Source: Apus apus
Lineage: Eukaryota; Chordata; Aves; Apodiformes; Apodidae
Assembly (NCBI RefSeq): GCF_020740795.1
Contig: NC_067285.1
Location: forward strand, 109,021,652-109,085,651
Length of the DNA: 64,000 nucleotides
Direction of reading: 5' to 3'
This document shows positions 35,901 through 47,900 of this stretch, piece by piece (within the stretch, counting starts at the first letter, position 1; each line of letters opens with the position of its first letter). The position numbers and the translations under genes were made by a program. Under the pieces are notes generated by a model. It saw nothing but the letters and a program-made list of their open reading frames with translations, was not told the origin of the DNA and searched no databases.

Positions 35901-38900
35901 ACCTCTTCATTTTGGATCTACGGGCAAACGTGAACTAACAACTGCAATGCTTCAATTACACATTAACTGTGTGTATACCTACAGCAGCAGCACAGCTTTC
36001 AGCTGTTAAAAAAATAGACTGGCATCCAGAAATCTCATTTCTGTATGAAATTTTATTAGAAGTGATAGAACAAGAGGAAATGGGCTCAAGTTGTGCCAGG
36101 GAAGGTTTAGATTGGCTATTAGGAACAATTTCTCCACTGAAAGGGTTGTTAGGCATTGAACAAGTGGCCCAGAAAAGTGATGGAGTCCCCATCCCTGAAG
36201 GCACTTAAAAGACATGTAGATGTGGTGCTGAGGGACATGGTTTAGTGGTGGACTTGGCAGTGCTGGGCTAACAGTTGGACTTGTTGATCATAAAGATCTT
36301 TTCTAACCAAAACGATTCTATGAGTCTATTTCAGGCTCTGCAGACCTTAAAGCTAATGCGAAATGAACTCCACTTTCATAAACACTCATGTTGTGTAGCT
36401 TGGTGCAAACCACCAACATCCGCAGAAAAAAGTGTTACTGTCAGCCTGGGGTTTCAATGTACATTGTGGTACCAACTGTGACCAGGAGACACAGGTAAAA
36501 AAAACCAAAACAAAAACAGCACAGTTATTAAGAGCCTCAGAATAATAAACCAGGAAGGATCAGATCAATCAGGTACTTAAGCACTAAACAAAAAAACAGC
36601 AAAATCACAGGTACCTAACAGTGCCACATCACATACCAAGGTTTCGTTTTTCACCATTGCTTGGAGCCAGTTGAAATCAACACTTTTAAACAAAACAGCC
36701 ACAAACAAGCTATCAGGAGGATACTCGTGCTCAGAAAGGGGGGCTCCTTCTGGGTAAGTCATCCTTATAGTAGTTTTGTTACCAACGTGATCTGTGTAAT
36801 CTTGAACTGGTGCATCATTTAACCTAACAAGGAAAAAAACAACCCACAATGGAGAGAAACTGTTTTAGTAAGGATGGCTTACAATCTCATTAAAACATCA
36901 GACACTAAGCAAAGAACTTGTATTTGGCCCACATTTTTCTACATGAGCAGAGGACAGTGTTTTCTCAGTATCTCCATGTTCCTTGCCTCACATGCTCATC
37001 CATCCCTCATCTTTGAGAGGAAGCCAATTCTATTTCTGGATTAACTGGCACAAGTACAAAACTTCAAAAAGAAAAGCTTGATTAGAAAAGTAACTTAAAA
37101 CAACATCGCAGAACTTCAAATTCATTGCCTTGTGCCAACTCAGAGGCTTAAAAGAGGAGGGCAAAGAAAACACACAGGAAGTTGCCTGTATTATCTTTAT
37201 ATGCATACACACAAATATTACACACAGAAAGGTATTCAAGAACAGCATCATTCAGCTCCATCAGTTCTGCAAAACAGCCTAAGTCCCACAAATTTTTCTA
37301 TATCAACAGTCACTTGCACATTGCCAGCCCTAATTTCAGAGAACAGTTAAATACAAGTTCTCTGCCCCTCCGTGTACTACCAGGTTTGTTTACCTTTGTA
37401 TAAGAGATATTCTCTCACTGTATCAAGTCTTCCTTTTTTAGGAGGAGCAAGGCTTAGTATATGAAGCAACTTAGGAAAATATTTTTATTAAATTTGTGAC
37501 TTTACGTAATTCAAAATACGAAGAAGCAGAGTTCAAACATTAATGTTCAGATGGCACAAATACAGGCCATGTATTCATCTAACTCAGACATTGAAAACAT
37601 GGGTAAACATAGAAAGTATGCACTGATCTTGTAAAGATAAGGAAAGACAAGCATGCTATAAACTGTGTAAACAAAAGGCACATTGAAACACCAATTAATT
37701 TTTTATTGTATTTGAAGTAGCTGCTATAAAAAAAAAAATCCTTCAAACAAGCATTCCAACTTAACCAAGGGGAAAAAGGCTGAAGTGAGTTCTAGAACCT
37801 ACCTCTGAAAGCTAAAATATATGAATGGATAAAACCAGAATTGTCTACTTGTCTATGATTTCACTGCTTTCCATCTCATTTCTGCCCACGTTTTCCTTGT
37901 ATCTGAAATCCACATATCATTTAACTCCACTGAATTCCTGTCTTGTGAACATGACAATTTAAATTGTTCCTAAAACTAGAAATCTCATCAAGTCACAAGT
38001 AAATTTTTCAAAAGCACTTTCACAAGTGGCGTTATAAGATGCATAAATGTGGGGAGATACTTTCTCCTTAAAAACCAAAATTGGCTCCTAAAGTCAAGTC
38101 AAAGTAGCTGGAATCCTTAAATTAAAAATACGTACCTTATAACAATATCAAACTGATTCAATAAATGACCCAGCTCTGATCCATGAAGAATTCCACCACT
38201 GCCAACAACAACACAACGCTTACAGTGTTTCGACTTCAAATCTTCTGGTAAATCATGTTCAGGTAAGAGTTCAAGGAGATCTTTCAGCTTATCAAAGAAC
38301 TTGTGAAATCCAAAAGGAGGTTCATATTTAAATAGAGCGTCATCTTCATTTATATTTTTTTTTACAAATGGAGACACGTCCATGCTGTATTTCTCTGCAA
38401 ATAACTTGCCCATTTCTTTCTTCACATAAGAAGGCCGGCACTGCTCCCGCAGGGCAGCACTGGCATAGTGTTTTGCTCTCTAAAACAAAACATACAAGAT
38501 TTCAGTCAGGAAAGGCAGGCTCAGGAACACCCACAGCTCTCTCAGTGCAACCCACCAGCTGCTACTGGCAGTTCAACAAACACAGGGGTTTATAAAGAAA
38601 GCTTAAACATGGAAATAAAAGACATATACAACATTCAAAGGTACAATGATCTGCTAGAGAATGTTTGTACCAGATTGAAATCTAGAACTAACTCATTTCC
38701 CCTTCTGTACTCTTCAGGAAAGGGAAGTGTCTATCTGGGTGCACAAGGAGAGAAGCTGTGTTGCTTTTATTTTATTTTTTTAAAACAAGATTGTTCTACA
38801 GACTGCCTCTGTTGTTGTTACAAAGACCTCTGCAAGTCTAGGCATAAACAACACACTTCTTTCAGGGCAAAGCTCGACTGAGAAACTTCATGCTGTACTT

Positions 38901-41900
38901 TGCAGACAAGAGTCAGTGATGTTTGGAAGAGCCTCATTTTTAAGGCTGAAAGTTGTGCATCCTATCAGAAACAATTAATGTACATTACAACAAACAGTTT
39001 GCAATCAGCTACTACCTAACTAGGCAAAGAACAATGGTATTTCCACATCCTGCATCTAAGACAAAATTAATCACAAGTCAGCACTGAGTACAGTCCATGC
39101 AGTCTTTAGGTTTGCCCAGCTTAGGGTGGTGGCTGTTTGGAAGCACTGAGAAAGGAAATGAGCTAAATGAGATTAAAAGAAGAGGCAAGGAGGCTCAGAA
39201 AGGGAAAAACATGCACTGAAGAAGCTGAGGGAGAACGCATATGCAGCGATGCTGATTTTAAATATGTTACTTTTCATTTGCATCAATTTTCTGATCACCA
39301 GTGTCATCTGCACTGACACAGTATCTGATGACCTGTCCAGTTCAAATTTTATTCTTAGCAGGCACAGTTATCTCATTTTACCCCTATAAACCCACTTTCC
39401 CTATGCACTTCTGTTGTCACTCCAGAAGAACAAAGACCAGAACTTCAGTGGCATGAAATTAAGCAAAATATATTTTCCCTCACAGGATTAGATGGGGCTC
39501 TGAGCAACCTGATCTAGAGGGAGGTATCCCTGCTCACATAGGGGGGTTGGAACTAGATGATCTTGAAGGTTCCTTCCAAACCAGTCTGTGATTCTATGAT
39601 AATTTCAGCATTCTAGTCCTTTGTTATAGACCCTTTTAACTATTGTATTATCAATTAATGAATTTATTTTTAAGCCAAGAAAAAAATTGCCAAAAAATAC
39701 CAACCCTTACACGATCGAGGTCCACATAGGGCATTTTTGTTCTGTCACATTCTTCAGGGCCAAAATGTAATTTGAGGATATAAAAGAAGCACACTCCAAC
39801 CACAAACAGTGCAAGAAGTCTAAAAACAAATAGGAAGGTGTAGGGGTAAGAGAGAGGAACAACAATTATCTTTTTTTCCAGCAATCAAGATAGTTGAACT
39901 TCAGGTGAGTATTTGCATTTGACTGAAATCACGAAAAACTATTGGGGTTTTTTTCTGCAAGTCTTTCATAAGTCTTAAGAGTTATCTGTAGGAAAGTATG
40001 AACATATACAGATGCTTTGATAAGGAAAACATTGCATATTGACAGTCTGATTTACGCAGTTTTATGCCTGCATCATATATATACACACACACTTTAAATG
40101 CACTGCTGATGGGTCAAACAACTTTCCTCACATGCAGAAACCAAAAATTACTTTAGTTTTCTACTTCAAAGGACAAGTCTATTTTGAAATACCTATTTTC
40201 ATGCAAGTTAAAAAAGGATGGAACTCCAAGATTTTGTACCAAGGGCCACCACATACATGGAAAACTTTTAACTCACTAGTAGGCTACGATGAAGAATTTA
40301 AATGATTAGGTTTATCTTGAGAAGCCTAATTTAATTATTTACATCCTCAAAACATGAAGGAAAAAAACATCCAAACTTTAAAATTGAGCAATACCAGCTA
40401 TCTGTACTTTTTGTCTACTTATTTCTCATTCCTAAGGAATTTCACTGTTTACCTCAAAATATTTGCTTGGCTCATTTCGTGTCTAAACTGACTTGCAAAA
40501 ATCACGTCATTATTTGTTCAGAGTTGAGGTGTTGCTCAAGCATGTAGTTTGAGCTTTAGTATTGATTTTTACTTCCTATTGTTTCCTAAGGACTGGATGT
40601 TTGTTTAGATGTCTTAAAACAACATACAACCTACTAAAAGCGTTCAGTGCTTCTTGAATCTCTTTCAGATTAAGTTAATACAGCTTCCAGAGATTATTTT
40701 TTTTTGTTTGTACCATATGGGACAATAGATGCAAGCCTGGTACTTAATTTGCAATATGTGCTGCAAACAAGGTGGCCACCTGAACAGCACTGTTCTTGCA
40801 TCTGATTTAACTAAATCAAATTTTACACTGATAGGGGGTCTAAAACCTTCATTATCATGTTAGGCTGTACCCCCTGGAAATTGGTTGAGTGGAAGAACTG
40901 GAGGATTCACAGTATATGAATGAGGCTGTTCTTCCTCCACAGACATTTATCAAGTATATCTAGATCCAGATAGGGCTGCAGCATTAAGGTGCTCAAAATA
41001 CTAGTGGATGTAACAGTTTGGCTCTGGGTTTAAGCTTTAAGACCTAAAAATCAATGTGGCACAGAGACATCAGAGTACTGAGCTCTTCGGTTTAAAACAT
41101 GGTTCTGGATGTACAGCAGCACACACTCACTAATTCCAATTTGACATTAAACTACCAACAATGGAGTAAAGATTTAGAGATGCAGCATTCCAGAAAACTT
41201 CATGAACTACTTAACTATGAGGCAACACCTCCCAAAATACCTACTGAACATCCACCGTCCGTCGATTTCTTCAATTATCAGACTGTACAATTATCACTGT
41301 TGGCATTGTTACTTATCTGTATATAAAAAAGGTTAAAAATACCTGTGAGTGAAGTACTGGGATCTCACATTGCCTTGGGAAAACAAATACTATTACAAGA
41401 CAGCCTAGGCTCCTCCAAGTGTTCTGGTGCCCCAGGGAAAGCTGAGTGTCTAACACTCCATTCACATCCTGTAGCAATCTCATCCCTTGATTTTTGCATC
41501 CTTTGAGAGCAACTAACCTCTATATTGCCATGATAATGACACTTACTTGCAAGTACCTTTTAAAAAACAGCTTGGTCTTCTCATCTTTATGTGTAGCCAC
41601 CTCACACCATTGCACAGGGGGTGAACAATCACTTTTCAGCTTCACAGAGTTATTGTCACTCAGCATTGCTGCAAAAGAGAGGAAAAGATTAGTGTAACTT
41701 TTTCTGAATGGAAAAAAGTTCATGGGACATCCAGTGACAGTTAACATACTCTGTCTCCCAGAAAAGACTGTGACTCTTGGTTGTCATGTCAGGACTAGTG
41801 AATCACACCTGACCTCCTTGGGATCAAGGACATACTCATTTCAGCTGCACCACTGGGACATGATTCTAAAAATAGGTAATTGTTGCCAGGTATAGGTCTT

Positions 41901-44900
41901 TGCATTCTTCTTAAGCCTAACATCTAATAATTGCAACTATATCAGCTACTGCAAAACACAATTTTGTTTGAGCAATTATTAGACTCCAGACAGGAAAAAA
42001 AATCTATACAGTATGCTGAAGGGTGTTCAGGATCCCTGAATCAAAGTGTCCAAGTACTACATTACCTTGATCCCATCCTCATAACTGATGTCCAAATCTC
42101 AAATCAACTCTGAGGTTAAGCAGATCTGTCTCATCATCGGTCTAAATCTACTGCTGACCTCTTCAGAAGCCCCAACAACATGGTCAGCAACTTCATCAGC
42201 AAAGACAATGTGCCGGAAATTTTGTCTGGCAGATAACAAGACCACAAGGCTGCCAGCACAAGGGCAGTTCCTGTGCCAGCAGCAGCTCTCCTCCCACAAC
42301 CACTGTGAACCTAGCAGGAGCACACAGTGCTCCCTCACTGATGAGCAAGTCACTGATCATTAGCTAATGAGAAGTTACCTCAGAGCTCACTGTTTGTAAG
42401 CTCTCGCAGTTTGGAAAGAAAAATGCAGGCTGGCTCATCAACTTCTCATAGGCTGCTGCCATTAAATTAAGATGTGAGGAAACAAGGAAACACCATGCAA
42501 AGCCCACCCATACGAGCCTGCTAGTTTTGCCCTGAAAGAAGGGATACAGGTAAGGTTTTTCCTGCTTTACCAGCCTCCCAAAGCAGCACTCCCTTTGATC
42601 AGCCAACCATGGAAGGGTGCAGCCTGATCTTCCACAATGGAGGATTTCAGCCTACTCGTTCCCTTTGATCTCAATGCTTAACCCCTTCTGCTCTCCACTG
42701 CAAAGATGTTCATGCTCTTCTGTTCTCTTGCCAAGAGCTCTGTCAAGAGGATTTTTTTTTAAAAGCAGGGCTAAGGGAAGGCTTTTCTCTAGGGACGATT
42801 TTCCACATTCTCTTTTCTGCTACACCTGCTTTTATTTTCTATGGTATTATAACCTATTTGAACTAACCTGTATCACCAGTTCAAAACACTGTTGGAACAA
42901 ACAACTGATGTTCTTAAACATTAGGAGGAAGGTGTTAATGAGGCAGAAGTGTCCCTTCCAGACCTCATATCCAGCCCACTGAAATTTCAAGAATACCTAA
43001 TTGAGGAGATGACACAACGACTGTCTCTCTTTCCAGTTCACACATCATTTCTCAGTATCAAATTGTATATAAAAGGTCAAAAGCTGCAAACCACTGAGAC
43101 AGGGTGGGACACAGAAATAGAGATCAACACCAGTATCTTAAGTCCTTTGAAGAACAGACAACAGTGAAGTGATGCTTTTTAGAGTCACTTTAAATTGGTC
43201 ATAACCCACAAAACAGAGAAAGGAAAAAAACAACTAATGGTTTTTGCCAAGAGAACTTGATTATGATACTACTGAAACATCAAATTTCCCACACATAGCT
43301 GTATTTCTGCACAGACTCTCTGAGCTGTCACACTCATCTGTAGACCTTCATCACAAAGCAGCACATTGTTTTAAGACACAAACCAAGGTCAGTATCATTA
43401 TGCTTGTCTTGGAACAGGACAAACCAAAACTCAAGGGCTGTGACACCCTAAGGTCCCCCAGAATGCTAGCAGTTCAGCTGGAAATCAAATCCAGCCCCAG
43501 TCTTCCACAGCCTGACAGCATACAAGGTCACAAGGAACACATCAAGCCTGACAAGCTCACAATTTTCTCAAAGCAACACCTTGTCTTTACTGGCTGCATT
43601 TATACTCCTGAATAAAAACAGCACTGCAGAGCAAACTGGGTGTTGACACCACCACTCCAGTCAGCCACGTTTGCTCTCAGCTACGATTTGCAGCAAATCA
43701 GTCTAGCAATTAAACACCCCGTATCATTACCTGGGACCCAGTACCACCACCACCCCAGTCAGCCATGTTCCAAATCCATTTTGCTCACCAAGCAGATCAC
43801 CAAGCTGAACTGCTCTACTTTGAGATGTCCAGTGACAATGCAGCAGGGCTGGTACAACCACCTTACATTCCAGACATGACACATCCTTCCTGCCACACTA
43901 TGCAGACAAGACAATTAAACACCCCACATCATTACCTGGTACCCAGCACCAACAGATCTTGGAGACGACTGATATCCACAGAGACCGTGTTGCCAGCACT
44001 CACAGGGCACAGCCCCAGCTCATGAATCCTGCCAGCATGGTCACATGCAGCACAGGAAATGAATGTCAATTAGAGGACAATGCAGAGCTGGGGAGCAGGG
44101 CATGAACAGGGCATGCAGGGCATGTGGAAACTCCAGGATTGCTCCATGTTCTACAGAGAGAACCAACTGCCAGATCACCTCAGAGGAGACAGGCTCAGGC
44201 CAGCACAAACAAGGGGTACTCAGCACTGTCTGGCCAAAGGGAAGGGAATGGCTGACACAGATGGCTTCCTGCATGAACGTGAACCCTGAATGCTGCATCT
44301 GCATGAGCTACAACGTGCAACAAAACGGGAACTACATCTGGCCATTCCACAGATCTCTGCATGCACACCTGGGGAGATGTAGAAAATGGAATTTTTTCAA
44401 GAAAAAACACACTGACTAAAAAGCAGGAAGCAAACTTTAGCCACTTTCACTACAGAACAACACAGGTAATAATTTTGAGTCAGGGAAAAAACAAAGAGGT
44501 AATCTGATCTATAGGAACCTAGATCTGAACAGATTCTGCACAAAAGAACCAGTCAGAGGATCCTGCTAGCAGGATATCATTGCAACCTTGAGCCAAGTGA
44601 CATCGTGAAGTCTGGCCATGGCACTAGTTAACATTTATGAGGGACACACTCCAGATTAAGCACATATTTTCCAGCAGTTTGAATCAAATCCATAAAGTTT
44701 TATAGCTTGAATTACAAGGGTAAGGTTAAAGCCTCACTGCCTTTGCTTTGTTCAAAGCAGGTTTTTATTTCATTGCAAATTAGTCTTTCCTATTCTAGGA
44801 CCCAGGTTCTGTTCTAGTTTGACAGAAACGCTTGTGAAAGACTGTTCAATGTATATAAAACTTTTTATTGCCTAATGGCACTAAAATACTCTTGGGATCC

Positions 44901-47900
44901 TGCAGTGTGGAACGACACAGCCAATCTCCTCTGCTCTACAGATCATCAAAAAAGAGTGCTCTGCAAACAGCACACTTCAAATAATTTCCAAGGGTGAGAG
45001 TATCACACTGCAGAATTCTGTGCAGAGGTGCCACAACAGATGTGCTTTTCCTGAAGGCTCTCAAAACAGGCAAGGGAAGGCTGCAATGGATCCCAAAGAT
45101 GGACAAGGAACTGAATAAGTAGAGAGTGATGAAGACAGGAGGGGATTAACAAGGAATGCAAGGCTACAATGAACAAGTGCTATCATATAGAAAGTTCTCC
45201 TTGCCTCTGAGCAAAATAAATTCCAGCCATCCCCAAACAGCTGCTCCACCCATCCTGGATGGGAAAAGAGGAACACAGAAACACAGAATTTAAACACCTC
45301 AGAACAACCTTTCTGAGTCCAACTCTTAGTACTCAATATGCTTAATGGTTTTGTTTAATTTACGTATATAACTGAAATAATGTCAGTTTTCATTTCCTTC
45401 GCAACAGTTTACTTCAGGTTAACTTCTGTCAGCTCTATTTTCTTCAGATAATTTCTTTCTTGATTAAGTCAATATATATATAGACAGGACAGACAGACAC
45501 GATAGAACGATCCAGCCAAAATACATCTGTCCAGCACAGCATTTTGTTAAAACCACTCAAGGTTTGATCCCGCACTGTTATCTAAGTTGATAAGCACCTA
45601 CCACCGGCTGGACTGGCATAAGAGTGTTCAAAAGAGCAAGGCCAGCAATAACAAGGACCTGAGAGCTCATCTTTCCCACAGTCTTCCTGAGCCATTACAC
45701 CCTTTCAGAAAGGGGAACTGCTACTATTTGCCTTTACGGCTTCCAAAACGTTTCAATTAGCATACAAAAGATGTCTCAGTAGCAACGCTGTATTACAATC
45801 ACATTTTGCATTGACATTTCCATAGCTACTCATTGTGGTGTAAATAGTGAGGCCTCGAGGGAATTACATTTGCTTTTCATCTACTGTACTTAAGTGATCT
45901 TTGTAAAGCTGCTTCAAAAGCCAATTTGTCCATCAGTAGGAATACACTCCAAAACTTTTTGTGGTGTTATTCTTTTCAACATAATTTATATTTGTCTCAT
46001 TGTTATTCTTAAGCAGACAAAATTTCCACAATTGGAGTATTTCAAAAGCAATTAATTTAAGTCTTCAGGATGTCTTTGTATGTGGGAATACTAAAAATTA
46101 AAAAGCAGCATGTGTCAAGCTGTACATGACCACTGTCACTCTGAAAAATTGCATTTGGTTATGTTCAGCACCTGGATTTACCCAAAAACACAGACAAGGA
46201 CTCTCAGTGTTACCAGGCATGGAGACAGAACCAGACCAGCCTGCACATGAGTGCAGAACAAGACATACATCTACATCACTCACCACCCCCTCACTAAGCC
46301 CCCAGAATCGTAAGCCCATGCAGGGGATATTTCCACTTACCCCCTTCACCCTACCAATTCAAGCACATTCCCACCTCCCCACAGCCCAAGGGTCCAGTTA
46401 ACAGACTCTGTGGCTGAGCCCAGCATTTTGGGCTTTTGCTGTTCAGAAGTAACTGTGCAGGCAGAGAGCAGAGCCACAAAGGAAGCACCAGCGTGGACAG
46501 TTACTGTCAGTGGGTAAGTCTTCATGCAGAAGCTTACCCCCAGATCTATGTTAGTACCTGCACATGGGGCATTATCTGCAACCTGCAACTCCATAGGCTC
46601 TTACCCGAGCCTGTGAGGAAGCCACCCCAGGCAAAGCCACTGCTGAAAGCCCAGCAGGACAAGAAGTATCTTCTATTCTACAAGCATCCAGCATCTAGCA
46701 CAACATGATTTTTGGACTATGCCAGAAGCTTCTAGGAGTTGAAAATACAAATTAACCTTCCCCATTGCAGTACCACCAGAAGCAGTAGAAACAGCCAACT
46801 TTATGAGTCATCCGCAAGGCACTCCATCTCAAGGTCTTGCTGCACAATGCAGCCTTTGAAGTTCATGTAACAAGATCAAGAAGCTTGTAGTGTAAAACAG
46901 ACAGCAACCAAAAACTGAAAGTCATACTTACATAAAGGATTGCTAATCAAGAGCAATAGAACTCAAGCAGGCAATGAAACAGAAGGTAAAACTAATGCAA
47001 AACTGCAGGAAATGGGCAGGTGTTTTTCAGTCTTTCCTCTAAATCAAAGATACACAAATGACTTCAGAATCATACTTTCAAAAACAGTAAATAATGCAAA
47101 AGCTACTTGGTTTGGAGCAAGATTTATTTAAAAAAAAAAAAAAAGTGAAGTAAAAAGACAGAGAAGGTGTTTTCATATAGTATAAACTTCAGCGAGACAC
47201 TCTTCACTGAGATTATGTGCACATTATTAATGATCAATTCTGCATGGACTTCCCATGCTGAGACTTCTTTAAAACAACAAAAAACCCCACAGACACTGCA
47301 AAACTTTATGTAAGGAGTTGGAAGAGTACATTTCAGAAAAAACAATTACAGGTTGTTTTCTGGGACACGTTTGGGGAAAACAGATGACAAAAATTAAGCA
47401 ACAACACTTATGTCTGTGACTACTTGTGAGAGCAGTGCCCATAAAAAGATTGCACATTTTGATCTATCCTTGTTATTGACCAAGTAGATGAGATATTATT
47501 TTCATTAAGACTTTCAAGACGGACACAATATTTGAATAAAATGTTATTAATTTATGTAATAACATGAAAAATAGCTTGGTAAAATGTATAATTAGGATTA
47601 ATTTTATTTGCTTCTGCAGTACTGAAACCCATAGAGATCAAACCCAAGGGCTGAGAGTAAAACAAAAACTTTTTTGAGGAAAGTAATTTTAAAAACTGGT
47701 CCAGAAATCCGTATAAAACTCTTCCAGTTTCCTCTCACATCATCAAAACCTGTTCAACCATCCTAGAACAATTTACAATCATCCTCTAGCAAGAGGCACT
47801 ACAGAAACTGCAACACAGTGAATTGAAGCTGAATTTTTAATCCAAATTTTAAACACAGGTTTAACAGACCAGGAAAGCTAACTGAAAGTTGCCTAGATGT

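Larger units (their letters stand above)
32918..38135 (-). other. ST3GAL5 introns 4 to 6 around exons 5 and 6
   Basis: Intron 4 is 36824-38135, intron 5 is 34323-36636 (with the CR1 fragment at 36061-36330) and intron 6 is 32918-34163. All have GT-AG borders. Nothing else recognisable is present in them. Confidence 0.75.
38480..41556 (-). other. ST3GAL5 introns 2 and 3 around exon 3
   Basis: Intron 2 is 39820-41556 (GTACTT...TTTTAG) and intron 3 is 38480-39704 (GTTGGT or GTAAGG...TTTTAG). Intron 3 contains the CR1 3' fragment at 39488-39600. Otherwise the sequence is AT-rich and featureless to my reading. Confidence 0.7.

Noticed and set aside
41547..41556. Use of the GTAAGT at 41546 as the true exon 2 donor
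   Set aside because: It leaves phase 0 while the exon 3 acceptor needs phase 2; the frame would break immediately after the junction and stop within exon 3.
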